Below, piece after piece: positions 53,985-62,363 of a stretch of 64,000 nucleotides of DNA (the first letter of the stretch is position 1; each line of letters opens with the position of its first letter). Under the pieces are notes generated by a model. It ran no database searches. It was not told the origin of the DNA and saw nothing but the letters and a program-made list of their open reading frames with translations. The DNA lies in the NCBI GenBank assembly GCA_963732005.1, contig CAVSXT010000005.1:1116001-1180000 (forward strand), read 5' to 3'. The stretch is from JASLEW01 sp963732005. GTDB taxonomy: Bacteria > Acidobacteriota > Thermoanaerobaculia > Multivoradales > UBA5704. The translations under genes were made by a program, and so were the position numbers.

Positions 53985-55133
53985 ATGACAATCCAGCCAC
54001 GCCAGCTCGGCGGCCGCGGCCCGGAGCCGCCGGAAGAGTACCCGCGGCCTGACCTCCACAAGCTGGCGGAATCGATGCGCGGCCCGGCCGGCCTGCGCTC
54101 GGTGTCGATCACCGGCCTGTTCGTGCTGGCCTCGTTCTACACCCTCTACTTCTGCCGCTCGCTGCTGCTGCCGCTGGTGCTGGCGATGCTGTTCTCGCTG
54201 CTGCTGTCGCCGCTGGTGCGCGGCCTCAAGCGGCTGCGCATTCCCGAGCCGCTGGGCGCCGGCCTGGTGCTGCTGGCGGTGCTCGGCGGCGTCGGCTTCG
54301 GCATCTACGAGCTGTCCGCGCCGGCCACCGCCTGGATGCAGCGGGCGCCGCAGAGCCTGCGCGCCGGCGAGGCGAAGCTGCACGACCTGAAGCGGTCGGT
54401 GCAGCGGTTGGGGCGCGCCACCGAGCAGGTGGAGAAGATCGCCGAGGTGAGCCCCGGCTCCGGCCCTCCCCAGCCGGCGGTGGCGGTGCAGTCGACTCCC
54501 TCCTTGCGCGAACGGCTGCTGAGCGAGGCCGCCGACCTGGTCACCGGCGGGGGGGTGATGCTGGTCCTGCTGTACTTCCTGCTCGCTTCGGGCGACCTCT
54601 TCCTGCGCAAGCTGATCCGGGTGTTGCCGCGCCTCGAAGACAAGCGGCGGGCGGTGGAGATCGCCCGCCAGGTCGAACGCGACGTCTCCGGCTACCTCAG
54701 CACCGTGACGACGATCAACCTCGGCCTGGGAGCGGCGGTGGCGATCTGCTTCGCGCTGATCGGGGTGCCCAACCCGCTGCTCTGGGGCGCCATGGTGACG
54801 ATCACCAACTTCGTCCCCTACCTGGGGCCGGCGATCAATTACGGGGTCTTCGCCATGGTGGGCCTGCTGACCTTCAACACCGTTCCGCGCATGCTGGCGC
54901 CGGCGGGCGTCTTCCTGGTGCTCAACGTGCTCGAGGCCTACCTCATCACGCCGATCCTGCTGGCGAAGCGCCTGACCCTGAACCCGGTGATGCTGTTCGT
55001 CGGCCTGACTTTCTGGGGCTGGCTGTGGGGGATCACCGGCGCCGTGCTGGCGGTCCCCATCATGGTGGTGCTCAAGATCTTCTGCGACCACATCGAGCCG
55101 CTGGCGCCGATCGGCGAGTTCCTGGGCGAGTGA
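53985..55133 (+). CDS. AI-2E transporter (TqsA/PerM) family protein
   Basis: A 382-residue membrane protein with seven or eight helices: SITGLFVLASFYTLYFCRSLLLPLVLAMLFSLLLSPLV, a soluble helical middle region (about 110-185), then VMLVLLYFLLASGD, LGAAVAICFALIGVPNPLLWG and ITNFVPYLGPAINYG, the most conserved family segment. Members export the autoinducer AI-2 or act as ion antiporters; no luxS is nearby so the substrate is open. ATG 53985 is likely, although no strong ribosome binding site is visible. Gene follows dinB by 142 bases. Confidence 0.82.
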   Translation: MTIQPRQLGGRGPEPPEEYPRPDLHKLAESMRGPAGLRSVSITGLFVLASFYTLYFCRSLLLPLVLAMLFSLLLSPLVRGLKRLRIPEPLGAGLVLLAVLGGVGFGIYELSAPATAWMQRAPQSLRAGEAKLHDLKRSVQRLGRATEQVEKIAEVSPGSGPPQPAVAVQSTPSLRERLLSEAADLVTGGGVMLVLLYFLLASGDLFLRKLIRVLPRLEDKRRAVEIARQVERDVSGYLSTVTTINLGLGAAVAICFALIGVPNPLLWGAMVTITNFVPYLGPAINYGVFAMVGLLTFNTVPRMLAPAGVFLVLNVLEAYLITPILLAKRLTLNPVMLFVGLTFWGWLWGITGAVLAVPIMVVLKIFCDHIEPLAPIGEFLGE

Positions 55134-55190
55134 GCGGCGGTGCGGTCGCTCCCGGCGCCGGGTGCTGGCCGCGGGCGCAGGTTCGGGACA

Positions 55191-55580
55191 CTAGCTGGAG
55201 CCCTCCTCGTCCGATTCCCAGCGCTTGATGTCGCGGCGGTCCTTCTTGGTGGGCCGTCCGGTCCCGGCAGGGCGCAGCACCGGCGGGCGCGAGAGCAGCC
55301 GGCGCATGGGGTCGGGCGCCGGCCGCGGCGGGCTCTGGTCGTCGTAGAGCGCCGCGGCCTCGGCCTTCGCGACCGGCCGGTCGCGAAGCTCGCGGACGGT
55401 GAGCACCCGGTCCCACTCGCCCTGGCGCAGCTCGACGCGGTCGCCGATCGCCAGCGCCCGGTGCGGCTTGGCCGGCATCCCGTTGACCGTCACCCTGCCC
55501 AGGTCGCAGGCATGGGTGGCCTGGGTCCGCGTCTTGAACATCCGCGCCACCTGCAACCACTTGTCGAGGCGCACCGGCAT
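55191..55580 (-). CDS. hslR: S4-domain RNA-binding protein, HslR (Hsp15) type
   Basis: A 129-residue S4-domain protein: RLDKWLQVARMFKTRTQATHAC, GRVTVNGMPAKPHRALAIGDRVEL. In E. coli Hsp15 this fold rescues stalled 50S subunits carrying nascent chains. The C-terminal half is basic and disordered, ending GRPTKKDRRDIKRWESDEE, typical of HslR. The ATG at 55580 follows TAGACT at six bases, without a Shine-Dalgarno sequence. Confidence 0.88.
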   Translation of the reverse strand: MPVRLDKWLQVARMFKTRTQATHACDLGRVTVNGMPAKPHRALAIGDRVELRQGEWDRVLTVRELRDRPVAKAEAAALYDDQSPPRPAPDPMRRLLSRPPVLRPAGTGRPTKKDRRDIKRWESDEEGSS

Positions 55581-55586
55581 GCAGCC

Positions 55587-55592
55587 AGTCTA
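55587..55592 (-). promoter_or_regulatory. TAGACT -10 element, leaderless start of hslR
   Basis: Minus-strand TAGACT ends six bases before the hslR ATG at 55580. It faces the divergent TAAGCT element of the zincin gene, 56 bp away. Confidence 0.55.
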
Positions 55593-55647
55593 TGGTCCCG
55601 CACGGCCCGGGCGCCACACCGGTGGCGTGCGGGACACCATGCTGGCG

Positions 55648-55653
55648 TAAGCT
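55648..55653 (+). promoter_or_regulatory. TAAGCT -10 element, leaderless start of zincin gene
   Basis: TAAGCT ends seven bases before ATG 55661, and no Shine-Dalgarno sequence is present. Confidence 0.5.
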
Positions 55654-55660
55654 TGCGCCC

Positions 55661-56023
55661 ATGCGCGTGCCGCCGGAGGAGTTCGAGGAGCTGGTCGCCC
55701 GCGCCCTGGACGGGTTGCCGGAGGACTTCGCCGAGCTGCTCGAGAACGTCGCCGTGGTGGTCGAGGAAGAGCCCGACCCCGACGACCTCGAAGAGCTGGA
55801 GATGGACCCCGAAGAAGAGCTCTTCGGGCTCTATCAAGGGGTGCCGCTTCCCGAGCGCGGCGCCGGCGCGACCGCGGCGCTCCCCGATCGCATCGCCATT
55901 TACCGAGGTCCCATCCTGCGCTACTGCCGCAACCGGCGCGAGGTGATCCGCGAGGTCCGCGATACCGTGGTCCATGAGCTCGGACATTATTTTGGCCTTG
56001 ACGAGGACGACATGCCGTATTGA
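55661..56023 (+). CDS. Small zincin-like metallopeptidase
   Basis: A 120-residue acidic protein of the minimal zincin family (PF06262-like). The zinc motif VVHELGHYFGLDEDDM is at residues 103-118 (His105, Glu106, His109, Gly112, Asp114 of HExxHxxGxxD). The N-terminus is MRVPPEEFEELVARALDGLPEDF, typical for the group. Function is not established; homologs are widespread in GC-rich bacteria as single-domain cytoplasmic proteins. It is followed 30 bases later by the potassium channel gene. Confidence 0.88.
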   Translation: MRVPPEEFEELVARALDGLPEDFAELLENVAVVVEEEPDPDDLEELEMDPEEELFGLYQGVPLPERGAGATAALPDRIAIYRGPILRYCRNRREVIREVRDTVVHELGHYFGLDEDDMPY

Positions 56024-56053
56024 CGGCTGCTGCCCGCAGGAGCGATCCAGGCC

Positions 56054-57715
56054 GTGTCCAGGTCCCGCCGCCGCTTGCTGCTGCTGCTTGCCGCCGTTCC
56101 GGTCGTGGTGGTGGCGCTGGCGCTGCTGTACCAGGCGGGCATGGCGGCTCTCGAGGGACAGCACCGCGATTTCTGGTCCAGCGTGGAGTGGGCCGCCTCG
56201 ACGCTCACCACCACCGGCTACGGCGCCGACCACCACTGGCGCCACCCGGCGATGGTGGTCTACGTCACGGTGGTGCAGTTCCTCGGTCTGTTCATGGTCT
56301 ACCTGATCTTCCCCATTTTCTTCATCCCGTTCCTGGAAGAACGCTTCGAGCTGCGCCTGCCGCAGCACGCCCCGCGCGACATGGCGCACCACGCCGTCAT
56401 CTACCGCTACGGCCCGGCGGTCGAGACGCTGGTCGCGGAGCTGACCGCCGCCCGGGTGCCGACGCTGGTGCTCGAGCCGGACGAGGCGGCGGCGCGCCGC
56501 CTGCACGAGCGCGGGCTGAGCGTCGCCCATCGCGGCCTCGCCGACGGCGCGCTGGCGGCCGCCCGCCTGGACCAGGCGCGGGCGCTGATCGTCAACGGCA
56601 GCGACGACGAGAACGCCGCCGCCATCCTGGCCGCGCGGCAGCTGGGCTTCGGCGGCCCGCTGCTGGCGCTGGTGGAGGAGCCCTTCCACCGCCGCCCGAT
56701 GATGCTCGCCGGCGCCACCGCCGTGTTCACGCCCCGCCACATCCTCGGCGCGGCGCTGGCGGCGCGCGCCTCGGCGCGCATCAGCCCGCGCCTGGCCGGA
56801 GTGCAGCAGCTCGGCCGCAACCTCGAGGTGGCCGAGGTGCGGGTGGCCGAGCCCAGCCCGCTGGCCGGTGGCAGTCTCGCGCCGGCCGAGATCGGCGCCC
56901 GCACCGGCGCGACGGTGATCGGCCAGTGGCGCGGCGGCGAGCTGGCGGTTCCCGGCGACGCCGCCTGGCGCATCGAGGCGGGCGGCATCCTGGTCGCGGT
57001 GGGCAGCCACGAGAGCATCGAGCGACTGGGCGAGCTGGCCGGCGCCGGGGCGCTGTCCCGCCGGCGCCATGGCCATTTCGTGGTGGGCGGCTACGGCGAG
57101 GTGGGCCGCAAGGTGGTCGAGCTGCTGCGCACCGTCGGGGAGGAGGTGCGGGTGATCGAGCGCCGCGCCGCCGGTGCGGCGGCCGCCGCTGTCGAGGGTG
57201 TCGACGTCGTCGGCAACGTGCTGGAGCCGCACGTGCTGGAGGCCGCCGGGGTGCGCGAGGCGCAGGCGGTGGTGCTCGCGCTGGACACCGACAGCGCCAC
57301 GCTCTTCGCCACCGTGATCCTCAAGGACCTGGTGCCGGAGGTGCCGGTCATCGCCCGCGTCAACGATGCCGACAACGTCGAGCGCATCCACCGCGCCGGC
57401 GCTTACTTCGCGCTGTCGATCAGCCAGGTCTCCGGCCAGATGCTGGCCCAGAAGCTGCTCGGCCAGGAGGCTTTCGCCGTCGATCCTCAGCTCAAGGTGC
57501 GCAAGCTCGCCGCCGCCCCCCTGGCCGGCCGCCATCCCGCCGATCCGCGGCTGCGCGGCCGCGGCGGCTGCACGGTGGTGGCGGTCGAGCGCGGCGACGA
57601 CGTGCTCGTCGCCTTCGGCCCGGACTTCCGCCTCCGCGACGACGACACGATCTACGTCTGCGGCAGCAGCGGCGCGGTGCAGCGGTTCGGAGAGACGTTC
57701 CGGGCGCCGGCCTAG
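56054..57715 (+). CDS. Potassium channel with two RCK (TrkA) modules
   Basis: A 553-residue two-helix potassium channel subunit. Helix 1 is LLLLLAAVPVVVVALALLYQAG; the pore helix and filter read SSVEWAASTLTTTGYGADH, with TTTGYG in place of the usual TVGYG; helix 2 is VQFLGLFMVYLIFPIFFIPF. Two tandem TrkA-N domains follow (first starting about residue 110, with a degenerate nucleotide loop; second at HFVVGGYGEVGRKVVELLR) and a C-terminal TrkA-C domain. It should be a ligand-gated K+ channel of the MthK/Kch type. GTG 56054 start. Confidence 0.88.
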   Translation: MSRSRRRLLLLLAAVPVVVVALALLYQAGMAALEGQHRDFWSSVEWAASTLTTTGYGADHHWRHPAMVVYVTVVQFLGLFMVYLIFPIFFIPFLEERFELRLPQHAPRDMAHHAVIYRYGPAVETLVAELTAARVPTLVLEPDEAAARRLHERGLSVAHRGLADGALAAARLDQARALIVNGSDDENAAAILAARQLGFGGPLLALVEEPFHRRPMMLAGATAVFTPRHILGAALAARASARISPRLAGVQQLGRNLEVAEVRVAEPSPLAGGSLAPAEIGARTGATVIGQWRGGELAVPGDAAWRIEAGGILVAVGSHESIERLGELAGAGALSRRRHGHFVVGGYGEVGRKVVELLRTVGEEVRVIERRAAGAAAAAVEGVDVVGNVLEPHVLEAAGVREAQAVVLALDTDSATLFATVILKDLVPEVPVIARVNDADNVERIHRAGAYFALSISQVSGQMLAQKLLGQEAFAVDPQLKVRKLAAAPLAGRHPADPRLRGRGGCTVVAVERGDDVLVAFGPDFRLRDDDTIYVCGSSGAVQRFGETFRAPA

Positions 57716-57742
57716 CGGCCCGGGCGGGAACCAACTAGGACT

Positions 57743-58081
57743 TCAACCCGGGTCGGCGGCGGCGCGCAGCTTCTCGAGCTTGCGGTCGCGGTCGCCTTCG
57801 ATGCGGCGCCGCTCGCGCACGTATGCCTCTTCCTCTTCGCGACGCTGGGTCGGGTCGTAGAGGGCCTTCAGCCGGTCGCGGTGCAGGATCTCGAGCTCGG
57901 CGAGCTTCGCCACCGCCTGCTGCCTGACGTCGGTCAGCCGCTGGCGGGTCTGGTCGCTGATCGACTCCCCGCGCGGCCGCTCGATGCCCTGGCGCTCGAG
58001 TCGCTCGAGGGCGAGCTCGTAGGCCGATTTCATTGCCGGCGGCGGCTGGTCGCGTCCGTCACCCTCGTCTGGCGGCGCCAT
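57743..58081 (-). CDS. Coiled-coil hypothetical protein
   Basis: A 112-residue charged protein, mostly helical: SAYELALERLERQGI, then a coiled-coil stretch RQRLTDVRQQAVAKLAELEI and EEEEAYVRERRRIEGDRDRK. I do not recognise a characterised family. No signal peptide or membrane segment. TATCCT lies six bases before the ATG and no Shine-Dalgarno sequence is present, consistent with a leaderless transcript and a real gene. Confidence 0.75.
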   Translation of the reverse strand: MAPPDEGDGRDQPPPAMKSAYELALERLERQGIERPRGESISDQTRQRLTDVRQQAVAKLAELEILHRDRLKALYDPTQRREEEEAYVRERRRIEGDRDRKLEKLRAAADPG

Positions 58082-58087
58082 GCCACG

Positions 58088-58093
58088 AGGATA
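58088..58093 (-). promoter_or_regulatory. TATCCT -10 element, leaderless start of coiled-coil gene
   Basis: Minus-strand TATCCT ends six bases before the ATG at 58081. Confidence 0.55.
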
Positions 58094-58409
58094 GCACCCG
58101 GCCGGTGCCGGCGGCCGTCCCGGACGGGCCGCTCGCCTGCACTTTACACTGTAAGGTGAAGCCGGTTATAATCAGCTTGGTCCGGCAACCAGGTCTCTCC
58201 GATGCCACGGTTGTGGCACGGGGGTGCCGAATCGGCGGTGGATTTGGCAATCCTCCAGGTGATCGGCTGGCGCAACGCAACCCTGCCTGGCGGCGTAGTA
58301 ACAGGTGGAGCGCGCAGCCGTCGAGACGGCGTCTGGAAGCTGCCGCGACCCGAGTGGCATCACATGTGCGTATGCAGATCCAGGGGTTGTCATGGTGAAA
58401 GGGGTAAGC
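58094..58409 (+). other. Long leader / intergenic region upstream of sigma factor
   Basis: About 315 bp without a supported protein gene. It contains a sigma-70 promoter (58143-58172) and a small perfect hairpin TGCCAC-GGTT-GTGGCA (58203-58218). The transcript leader of the sigma gene would be about 230 bases, long enough for regulatory RNA structure. I could not identify a riboswitch class. Confidence 0.5.
58143..58172 (+). promoter_or_regulatory. Sigma-70 promoter of the SigR-like gene
   Basis: TTTACA (58143-58148), an 18-base spacer and a perfect TATAAT (58167-58172). It would give housekeeping transcription of the sigma/anti-sigma operon. No obvious SigR-type GGAAT-N18-GTT autoregulatory promoter was seen. 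Confidence 0.75.
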
Positions 58410-59033
58410 ATGCCCAAGGCAGGCGCTGACCACCAGAAAGGGTGGGACTTCGAAGCGGCGGCAATGCCGTTCGTCGACGCGCTCTACAATACCGCGTACC
58501 GGATGACCCGCAACGCCGAGGACGCCGAGGATTTGGTGCAGGAAACGTACCTCAAGGCCTACCGGTACTACGACAAGTTCGAGGAAGGCACGAACTTCAA
58601 GGCGTGGTTGTTCAAGATCATGAAGAACACCTTCATAAACAACTATCGCAAGAAGCAGCAGATCCCGGCGCTGAGCGATTTTGCCGACATCGAGGAGTCG
58701 TTCGAGACCAAGGTCAGCGAGGACGTGGCGCGGCAGATCAAGAACCCCGAGCAGGAGCTGCTCGAGGACGTGCTCGACGAGGACGTGCAGCAGGCCATCG
58801 ACAAACTGCCGCCCGACTACCGGATGGTGGTGCTGCTGGCCGACCTGGAAGGCTTTTCCTACAAGGAGATCGCCGAGATCCTGGAGGTGCCGGTGGGCAC
58901 CGTGATGAGCCGCCTGTACCGCGGCCGGCGGCTGATGGAGGCGTCGATGCTGGAGTTCGCCCGCGAGCATGGCTACCTGCGGGAGCGCGAGCCGATCAAG
59001 ATGCGGAGCAAGGCGGGCGTCCGCGCGAAGTGA
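58410..59033 (+). CDS. SigR/SigH-like ECF sigma factor
   Basis: A 207-residue ECF sigma factor. Region 2 reads FVDALYNTAYRMTRNAEDAEDLVQETYLKAYRYYDKFEEGTN-type sequence with LFKIMKNTFINNYRKKQ, strikingly like actinobacterial SigR/SigH; region 4 has LPPDYRMVVLLADLEGFSYKEIAEIL and VPVGTVMSRLYRGRRLM. SigR-type factors control thiol-oxidative stress regulons and are held by a zinc anti-sigma factor, which is encoded next. ATG 58410 has AAAGGGG upstream; ATG 58392 is an alternative. Confidence 0.92.
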   Translation: MPKAGADHQKGWDFEAAAMPFVDALYNTAYRMTRNAEDAEDLVQETYLKAYRYYDKFEEGTNFKAWLFKIMKNTFINNYRKKQQIPALSDFADIEESFETKVSEDVARQIKNPEQELLEDVLDEDVQQAIDKLPPDYRMVVLLADLEGFSYKEIAEILEVPVGTVMSRLYRGRRLMEASMLEFAREHGYLREREPIKMRSKAGVRAK

Positions 59034-59151
59034 TCTTTCGTCCCTCGTCTCCCGCGGCTCGCGGCGCCAGGGAAATAAGCGTGAGTGGATCGCGAGTTGA
59101 TTAGCGCAGAGGCGAGCAGGCGCGGCCGCGGTCGGGCTGCCGGGAGGCAGG

Positions 59152-59397
59152 ATGATGGATTGCAAAGAGGTGAACGAGGCGGCGTTCCTTTTCGTGGACA
59201 ACGAGATGGAGGCGGAGCTGCTCACCCCTTTCCGAGACCACATGGCCCAGTGCCCGGGTTGCGCGCAGAAGGTCGATTACACCCGCAAGCTGCTCTGGCT
59301 GGTGCGCCAGCGCTGCGTACGCTGCACCGCCTCCCACGACCTGCGCATCCGCATCCTCACCAGCCTGCCGCACCGCCGCCCCATCCCACCGATCTGA
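59152..59397 (+). CDS. Zinc-binding anti-sigma factor, RsrA-like
   Basis: An 81-residue ZAS-domain protein. Cys4, His30, Cys34 and Cys37 (HMAQCPGC) reproduce the spacing of the RsrA zinc ligands Cys11, His37, Cys41 and Cys44, including the 26-residue gap from first Cys to His. A second CxxC pair (Cys55, Cys58 in QRCVRCTASHDLRIRIL) is available for disulfide formation. RsrA releases its sigma factor when these thiols oxidise. GGGAGG lies upstream of the paired ATGs at 59152/59155. Thirty bases downstream is the thioredoxin-like gene. Confidence 0.88.
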   Translation: MMDCKEVNEAAFLFVDNEMEAELLTPFRDHMAQCPGCAQKVDYTRKLLWLVRQRCVRCTASHDLRIRILTSLPHRRPIPPI

Positions 59398-59427
59398 GAC
59401 CCTGAGACCCCTCGAGGCCCCCGAGAG

Positions 59428-59895
59428 ATGCCCGCGATCGTCGCTCGTCGATCGGCATTGACCCTGGGCCTCCTCGCCAGCCTGCTCTGCGGCGGCCTTG
59501 CCGCCGCCGCGCAGGAGGTCCGCATGACCAGCATGGGCGGCGAGGGCATGAGCGACTCGACGCTGGGACAGGGCATCGCCATCGTCGTCGTCTGGGCCTC
59601 CTGGTCGCCGCGCTCGCGCGACATCGTCGAGCGCGTGCGGCCTCTCGCCGGCCGGTGGGGCCCCCGCGCCAGGGTCCTGACCGTCGACTTCGAGGAAGAG
59701 CGCCCGGCCATCGAGGCCTTCCTCGCCGGCAGGTCGCTGGGCGTCCCGACCTACCTCGACTCCGACGGCGCTTTCTGCAAGAAGTACGCGGTCGCCACCC
59801 TGCCCGGCCTGCTGGTGATCAAGGACGGCAAGACCGTCTATCACGGCAAGCTCCCCGACGATCCCGACCGGCTGCTCGCCGACCTGCTGCATTAG
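59428..59895 (+). CDS. Thioredoxin-fold secreted protein lacking CxxC
   Basis: A 155-residue exported thioredoxin-like protein with a signal peptide (about 8-28). The segment VVVWASWSPRSRDIVERVRPLA matches TlpA/thioredoxin around the active site, but the WCxxC motif reads Trp59-Ser60-Pro61-Arg62-Ser63, so both catalytic cysteines are serines. The cis-proline loop survives (ATLPGLLVIKDGKTVYHG), and one cysteine remains in GAFCKKY. It cannot do dithiol exchange. Cotranscription with the SigR/RsrA-like pair suggests a role in envelope redox sensing or chaperoning; this is inference. Confidence 0.82.
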   Translation: MPAIVARRSALTLGLLASLLCGGLAAAAQEVRMTSMGGEGMSDSTLGQGIAIVVVWASWSPRSRDIVERVRPLAGRWGPRARVLTVDFEEERPAIEAFLAGRSLGVPTYLDSDGAFCKKYAVATLPGLLVIKDGKTVYHGKLPDDPDRLLADLLH

Positions 59896-60034
59896 CACAC
59901 ACACCAGCGCGCCGGACGCCGCTGCCCCTTTCGGAGGTAGTTCCGGAGATGGTGTGTGGTACCATCCGCCAGGCTTTTGCAGCCGGGACATCGATCGAAT
60001 GGGTAGGAGTCGCTTTCAGGGAGGTCTGCGCGCA

Positions 60035-61366
60035 ATGCAGTCGGCGGAGAGATCTTGGTTGGGGCCCCAATGTCTTCGGCTGGCGGTCCCGCTGGGTCTC
60101 GTCTGCCTTGCCGCGGCGCTCTTCACGAGCACCCGCAGCCTGGAATTCCACAATCGCGGCGCGCTGGCGGTCGAGACCGGGCCGCTGGTGCGCTACAGCG
60201 CGTTTGCCGTGCTGCCCAGCGCATGCAGTGCCCGCCTCGCCTCGGCGCGGGTACCGGTCGAGTACACGCTGACCCGGGGCGAAACCCTCAGCCAGGTGCT
60301 GCGGCGGCTGGGCTTCAGCGGCGAGGAGGCGCGGCAGGCCACCGCGGCGATCGCCGCGCACGTGCCGCTGCGCAGGATCAGGGCCGGCAACCGTTACTCG
60401 GCGCTGTGGAACCCGAATGCCACCGTGGCCGCGGTGGACCTCACCCTCGAGGGCGACGGCCGCTTCGAGATGAAGCGCGACGCGGGCGCGGCAGGCCCAT
60501 GGCGCGTGGACTGGCTGCCGTTCCGCCGTTCGACCGAGCTGCGCGCCATCCAGGGCACCCTCGACGCCTCGAGCTCGCTCGAGGTGGCCATCCATGCCGC
60601 CGGCGGCCCCCCCGGACTGGCCGGCCGCATGGCCGAAGCCCTGCAGTGGGACCTCGATTTCAATCGTGACCTGCGGCGCGGCGATCACTTCCAGGCGCTG
60701 TACGAGGCGGTGCGGCTCGACGGCAAGGAGCATGGCACCGGCAGCCTGGTGGCGCTGGTCTACTACAACCACGGGCGGCGCCACGAGGCCTATCGCTTCG
60801 GCGACGGCCCGACTTTCTACGACGCCTCGGGACGGCCGCTGGAGAAGATGTTCCTGCGCTCGCCCCTGCGCTACACCCGCATCACCTCGCTCTTCTCCGA
60901 GCACCGGCTGCACCCCGTGCTCAACGAGGTCCGGCCTCACTACGGCGTCGACTATGCCGCCCCGGTGGGCACGCCGGTCGAGGTGACGGCCGCCGGCGTC
61001 GTGATTTTCGCCGGCTGGGACGGCGGCGGCGGCAACGTGGTGAAGGTGCAGCACGGTTCCGACTACGTCAGCGCCTATCTGCACCTGTCGCGGTTCGCGG
61101 CGGGCATCCGTCCAGGAGCGCACGTGCGCCAGGGTGACACCATCGCCTACACCGGAGCCACCGGCCTCGCCACCGGTCCGCACCTGGACTATCGGGTCAA
61201 GTGCCGCGGCGCCTGGATCGATCCGCTGACGCTCAATGGCGTGCACGACGAGCCGATCCCGCGGGGCCGTCTGGCGGCGTTCGGCTCCTGGCGCGACTCG
61301 CTGCGCTCGAGCCTCGAGCGGGGAGTGGCGCCGGCCGCCGCTGCCGCGCTCGCAGCGGCCCGCTGA
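60035..61366 (+). CDS. M23-family murein endopeptidase with OapA/LysM-like domain
   Basis: A 443-residue membrane-anchored or secreted lysostaphin-type peptidase. One N-terminal membrane segment (LAVPLGLVCLAAALFTS) leads to a LysM/OapA-like region (EYTLTRGETLSQVLRRLGFS) and a C-terminal M23 domain with zinc ligands in VRPHYGVDYAAPVGTPV and TGPHLDYRV, and SAYLHLSRF between. It is expected to cut peptidoglycan cross-links. ATG 60035 has GGGAGGT nine bases upstream; the frame is open to GTG 59954. Four genes (M23, GHMP kinase, membrane TPR protein) then run closely spaced on the plus strand. Confidence 0.9.
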   Translation: MQSAERSWLGPQCLRLAVPLGLVCLAAALFTSTRSLEFHNRGALAVETGPLVRYSAFAVLPSACSARLASARVPVEYTLTRGETLSQVLRRLGFSGEEARQATAAIAAHVPLRRIRAGNRYSALWNPNATVAAVDLTLEGDGRFEMKRDAGAAGPWRVDWLPFRRSTELRAIQGTLDASSSLEVAIHAAGGPPGLAGRMAEALQWDLDFNRDLRRGDHFQALYEAVRLDGKEHGTGSLVALVYYNHGRRHEAYRFGDGPTFYDASGRPLEKMFLRSPLRYTRITSLFSEHRLHPVLNEVRPHYGVDYAAPVGTPVEVTAAGVVIFAGWDGGGGNVVKVQHGSDYVSAYLHLSRFAAGIRPGAHVRQGDTIAYTGATGLATGPHLDYRVKCRGAWIDPLTLNGVHDEPIPRGRLAAFGSWRDSLRSSLERGVAPAAAAALAAAR

Positions 61367-61373
61367 TCTCCCG

Positions 61374-62363
61374 ATGTCCACCGCCCGCGCCTGGTGCCGG
61401 GTCGACCTGGCCGGGGGCACGCTGGACATCTGGCCTCTCGGCCTGCTCCATGAGCCGGCGATTACCGTCAACGTCGCGATCGACGTCGCCGTCGAGGCGA
61501 CCGTGGAGCCTGCCGGCGAGCGCTACTCCGTGCGCCAGGGGGAGCTGGCGGTCGAGGCCGCTTCGGCGCGAGAGCTGGCGGCGGAGCCGGAGGGGGCGCT
61601 GGCCGGCCTGGTCGCCGCCGCCCTCGAGCTGCCGCCGCTGGCCGCCGTCCTGAGCAGCGGCTCGCCGCGCGGCGGCGGCCTGGGCGCTTCGTCGGCGATG
61701 ACCGTGGCGCTGATCGCCGCGGCCGAGGCGGCGTTCGGCCTTCCCGCCTCCGGCGCCGGCCGGCGATCCGCCATGGCCAGGGACGTCGAGGCGCGCCTGA
61801 TGGGCCTGCCGACCGGCATCCAGGATCACTACGCGGCGCAGCTCGGCGGCGCGCTCGAGATCCATCACCGGCCGGGCGGCGAGGTGGTGCGCCGGCTCGA
61901 GGTCGATCTGGCGGCGCTGGCGGCGAGCCTGCTGGTCGTCTACTCGGGCCAGAGCCACTTTTCGGCCAGGCAGAACTGGGAGGTGGTGCGCCGGCGCCTC
62001 GACGGAGAGCCGGCGGTCGCGGCGCTGCTGGCGGGCATCGCCGAGGTGGCGAGTGGCATGGCCGCGGCGCTGGCGGCGGGCGACCTGCGCCGGGTCGGCG
62101 CGGCGATGGGTGACGAGTGGCGGCTGCGGCGGCAGCTGGCGCCGGGCATCTCGACGCCCGCGATCGAGCGGCTGCTCGCCGAGGCCGAGGCCGGCGGCGC
62201 CTGGGGAGGCAAGGCCTGCGGCGCCGGCGGCGGTGGCTGCGCCGCGGTGCTGTGCCCCGCGGACCGCCGCGAGGCGCTGGCCGCGCGGCTGCGCGCCGCC
62301 GGCGGGCAGGTCCTCCCCGCGCGGCCGGCCGCCGCGCCGATGGCGGTGACGACCTCGCGATGA
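61374..62363 (+). CDS. GHMP-family sugar kinase (HddA-like)
   Basis: A 329-residue small-molecule kinase. The N-terminal motif is RVDLAGGTLDIWPL, the ATP loop SGSPRGGGLGASSAMTVAL, and the C-terminal GHMP motif GGKACGAGGGGCAAVLC. GTLDIWPL and GLPTGIQDHYAAQLGG point to the D-glycero-D-manno-heptose 7-phosphate / fucose kinase branch rather than mevalonate or homoserine kinase. It may supply an activated sugar for surface glycan, consistent with the following glycosyltransferase-like gene. Overlaps the next gene by four bases. Confidence 0.85.
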   Translation: MSTARAWCRVDLAGGTLDIWPLGLLHEPAITVNVAIDVAVEATVEPAGERYSVRQGELAVEAASARELAAEPEGALAGLVAAALELPPLAAVLSSGSPRGGGLGASSAMTVALIAAAEAAFGLPASGAGRRSAMARDVEARLMGLPTGIQDHYAAQLGGALEIHHRPGGEVVRRLEVDLAALAASLLVVYSGQSHFSARQNWEVVRRRLDGEPAVAALLAGIAEVASGMAAALAAGDLRRVGAAMGDEWRLRRQLAPGISTPAIERLLAEAEAGGAWGGKACGAGGGGCAAVLCPADRREALAARLRAAGGQVLPARPAAAPMAVTTSR

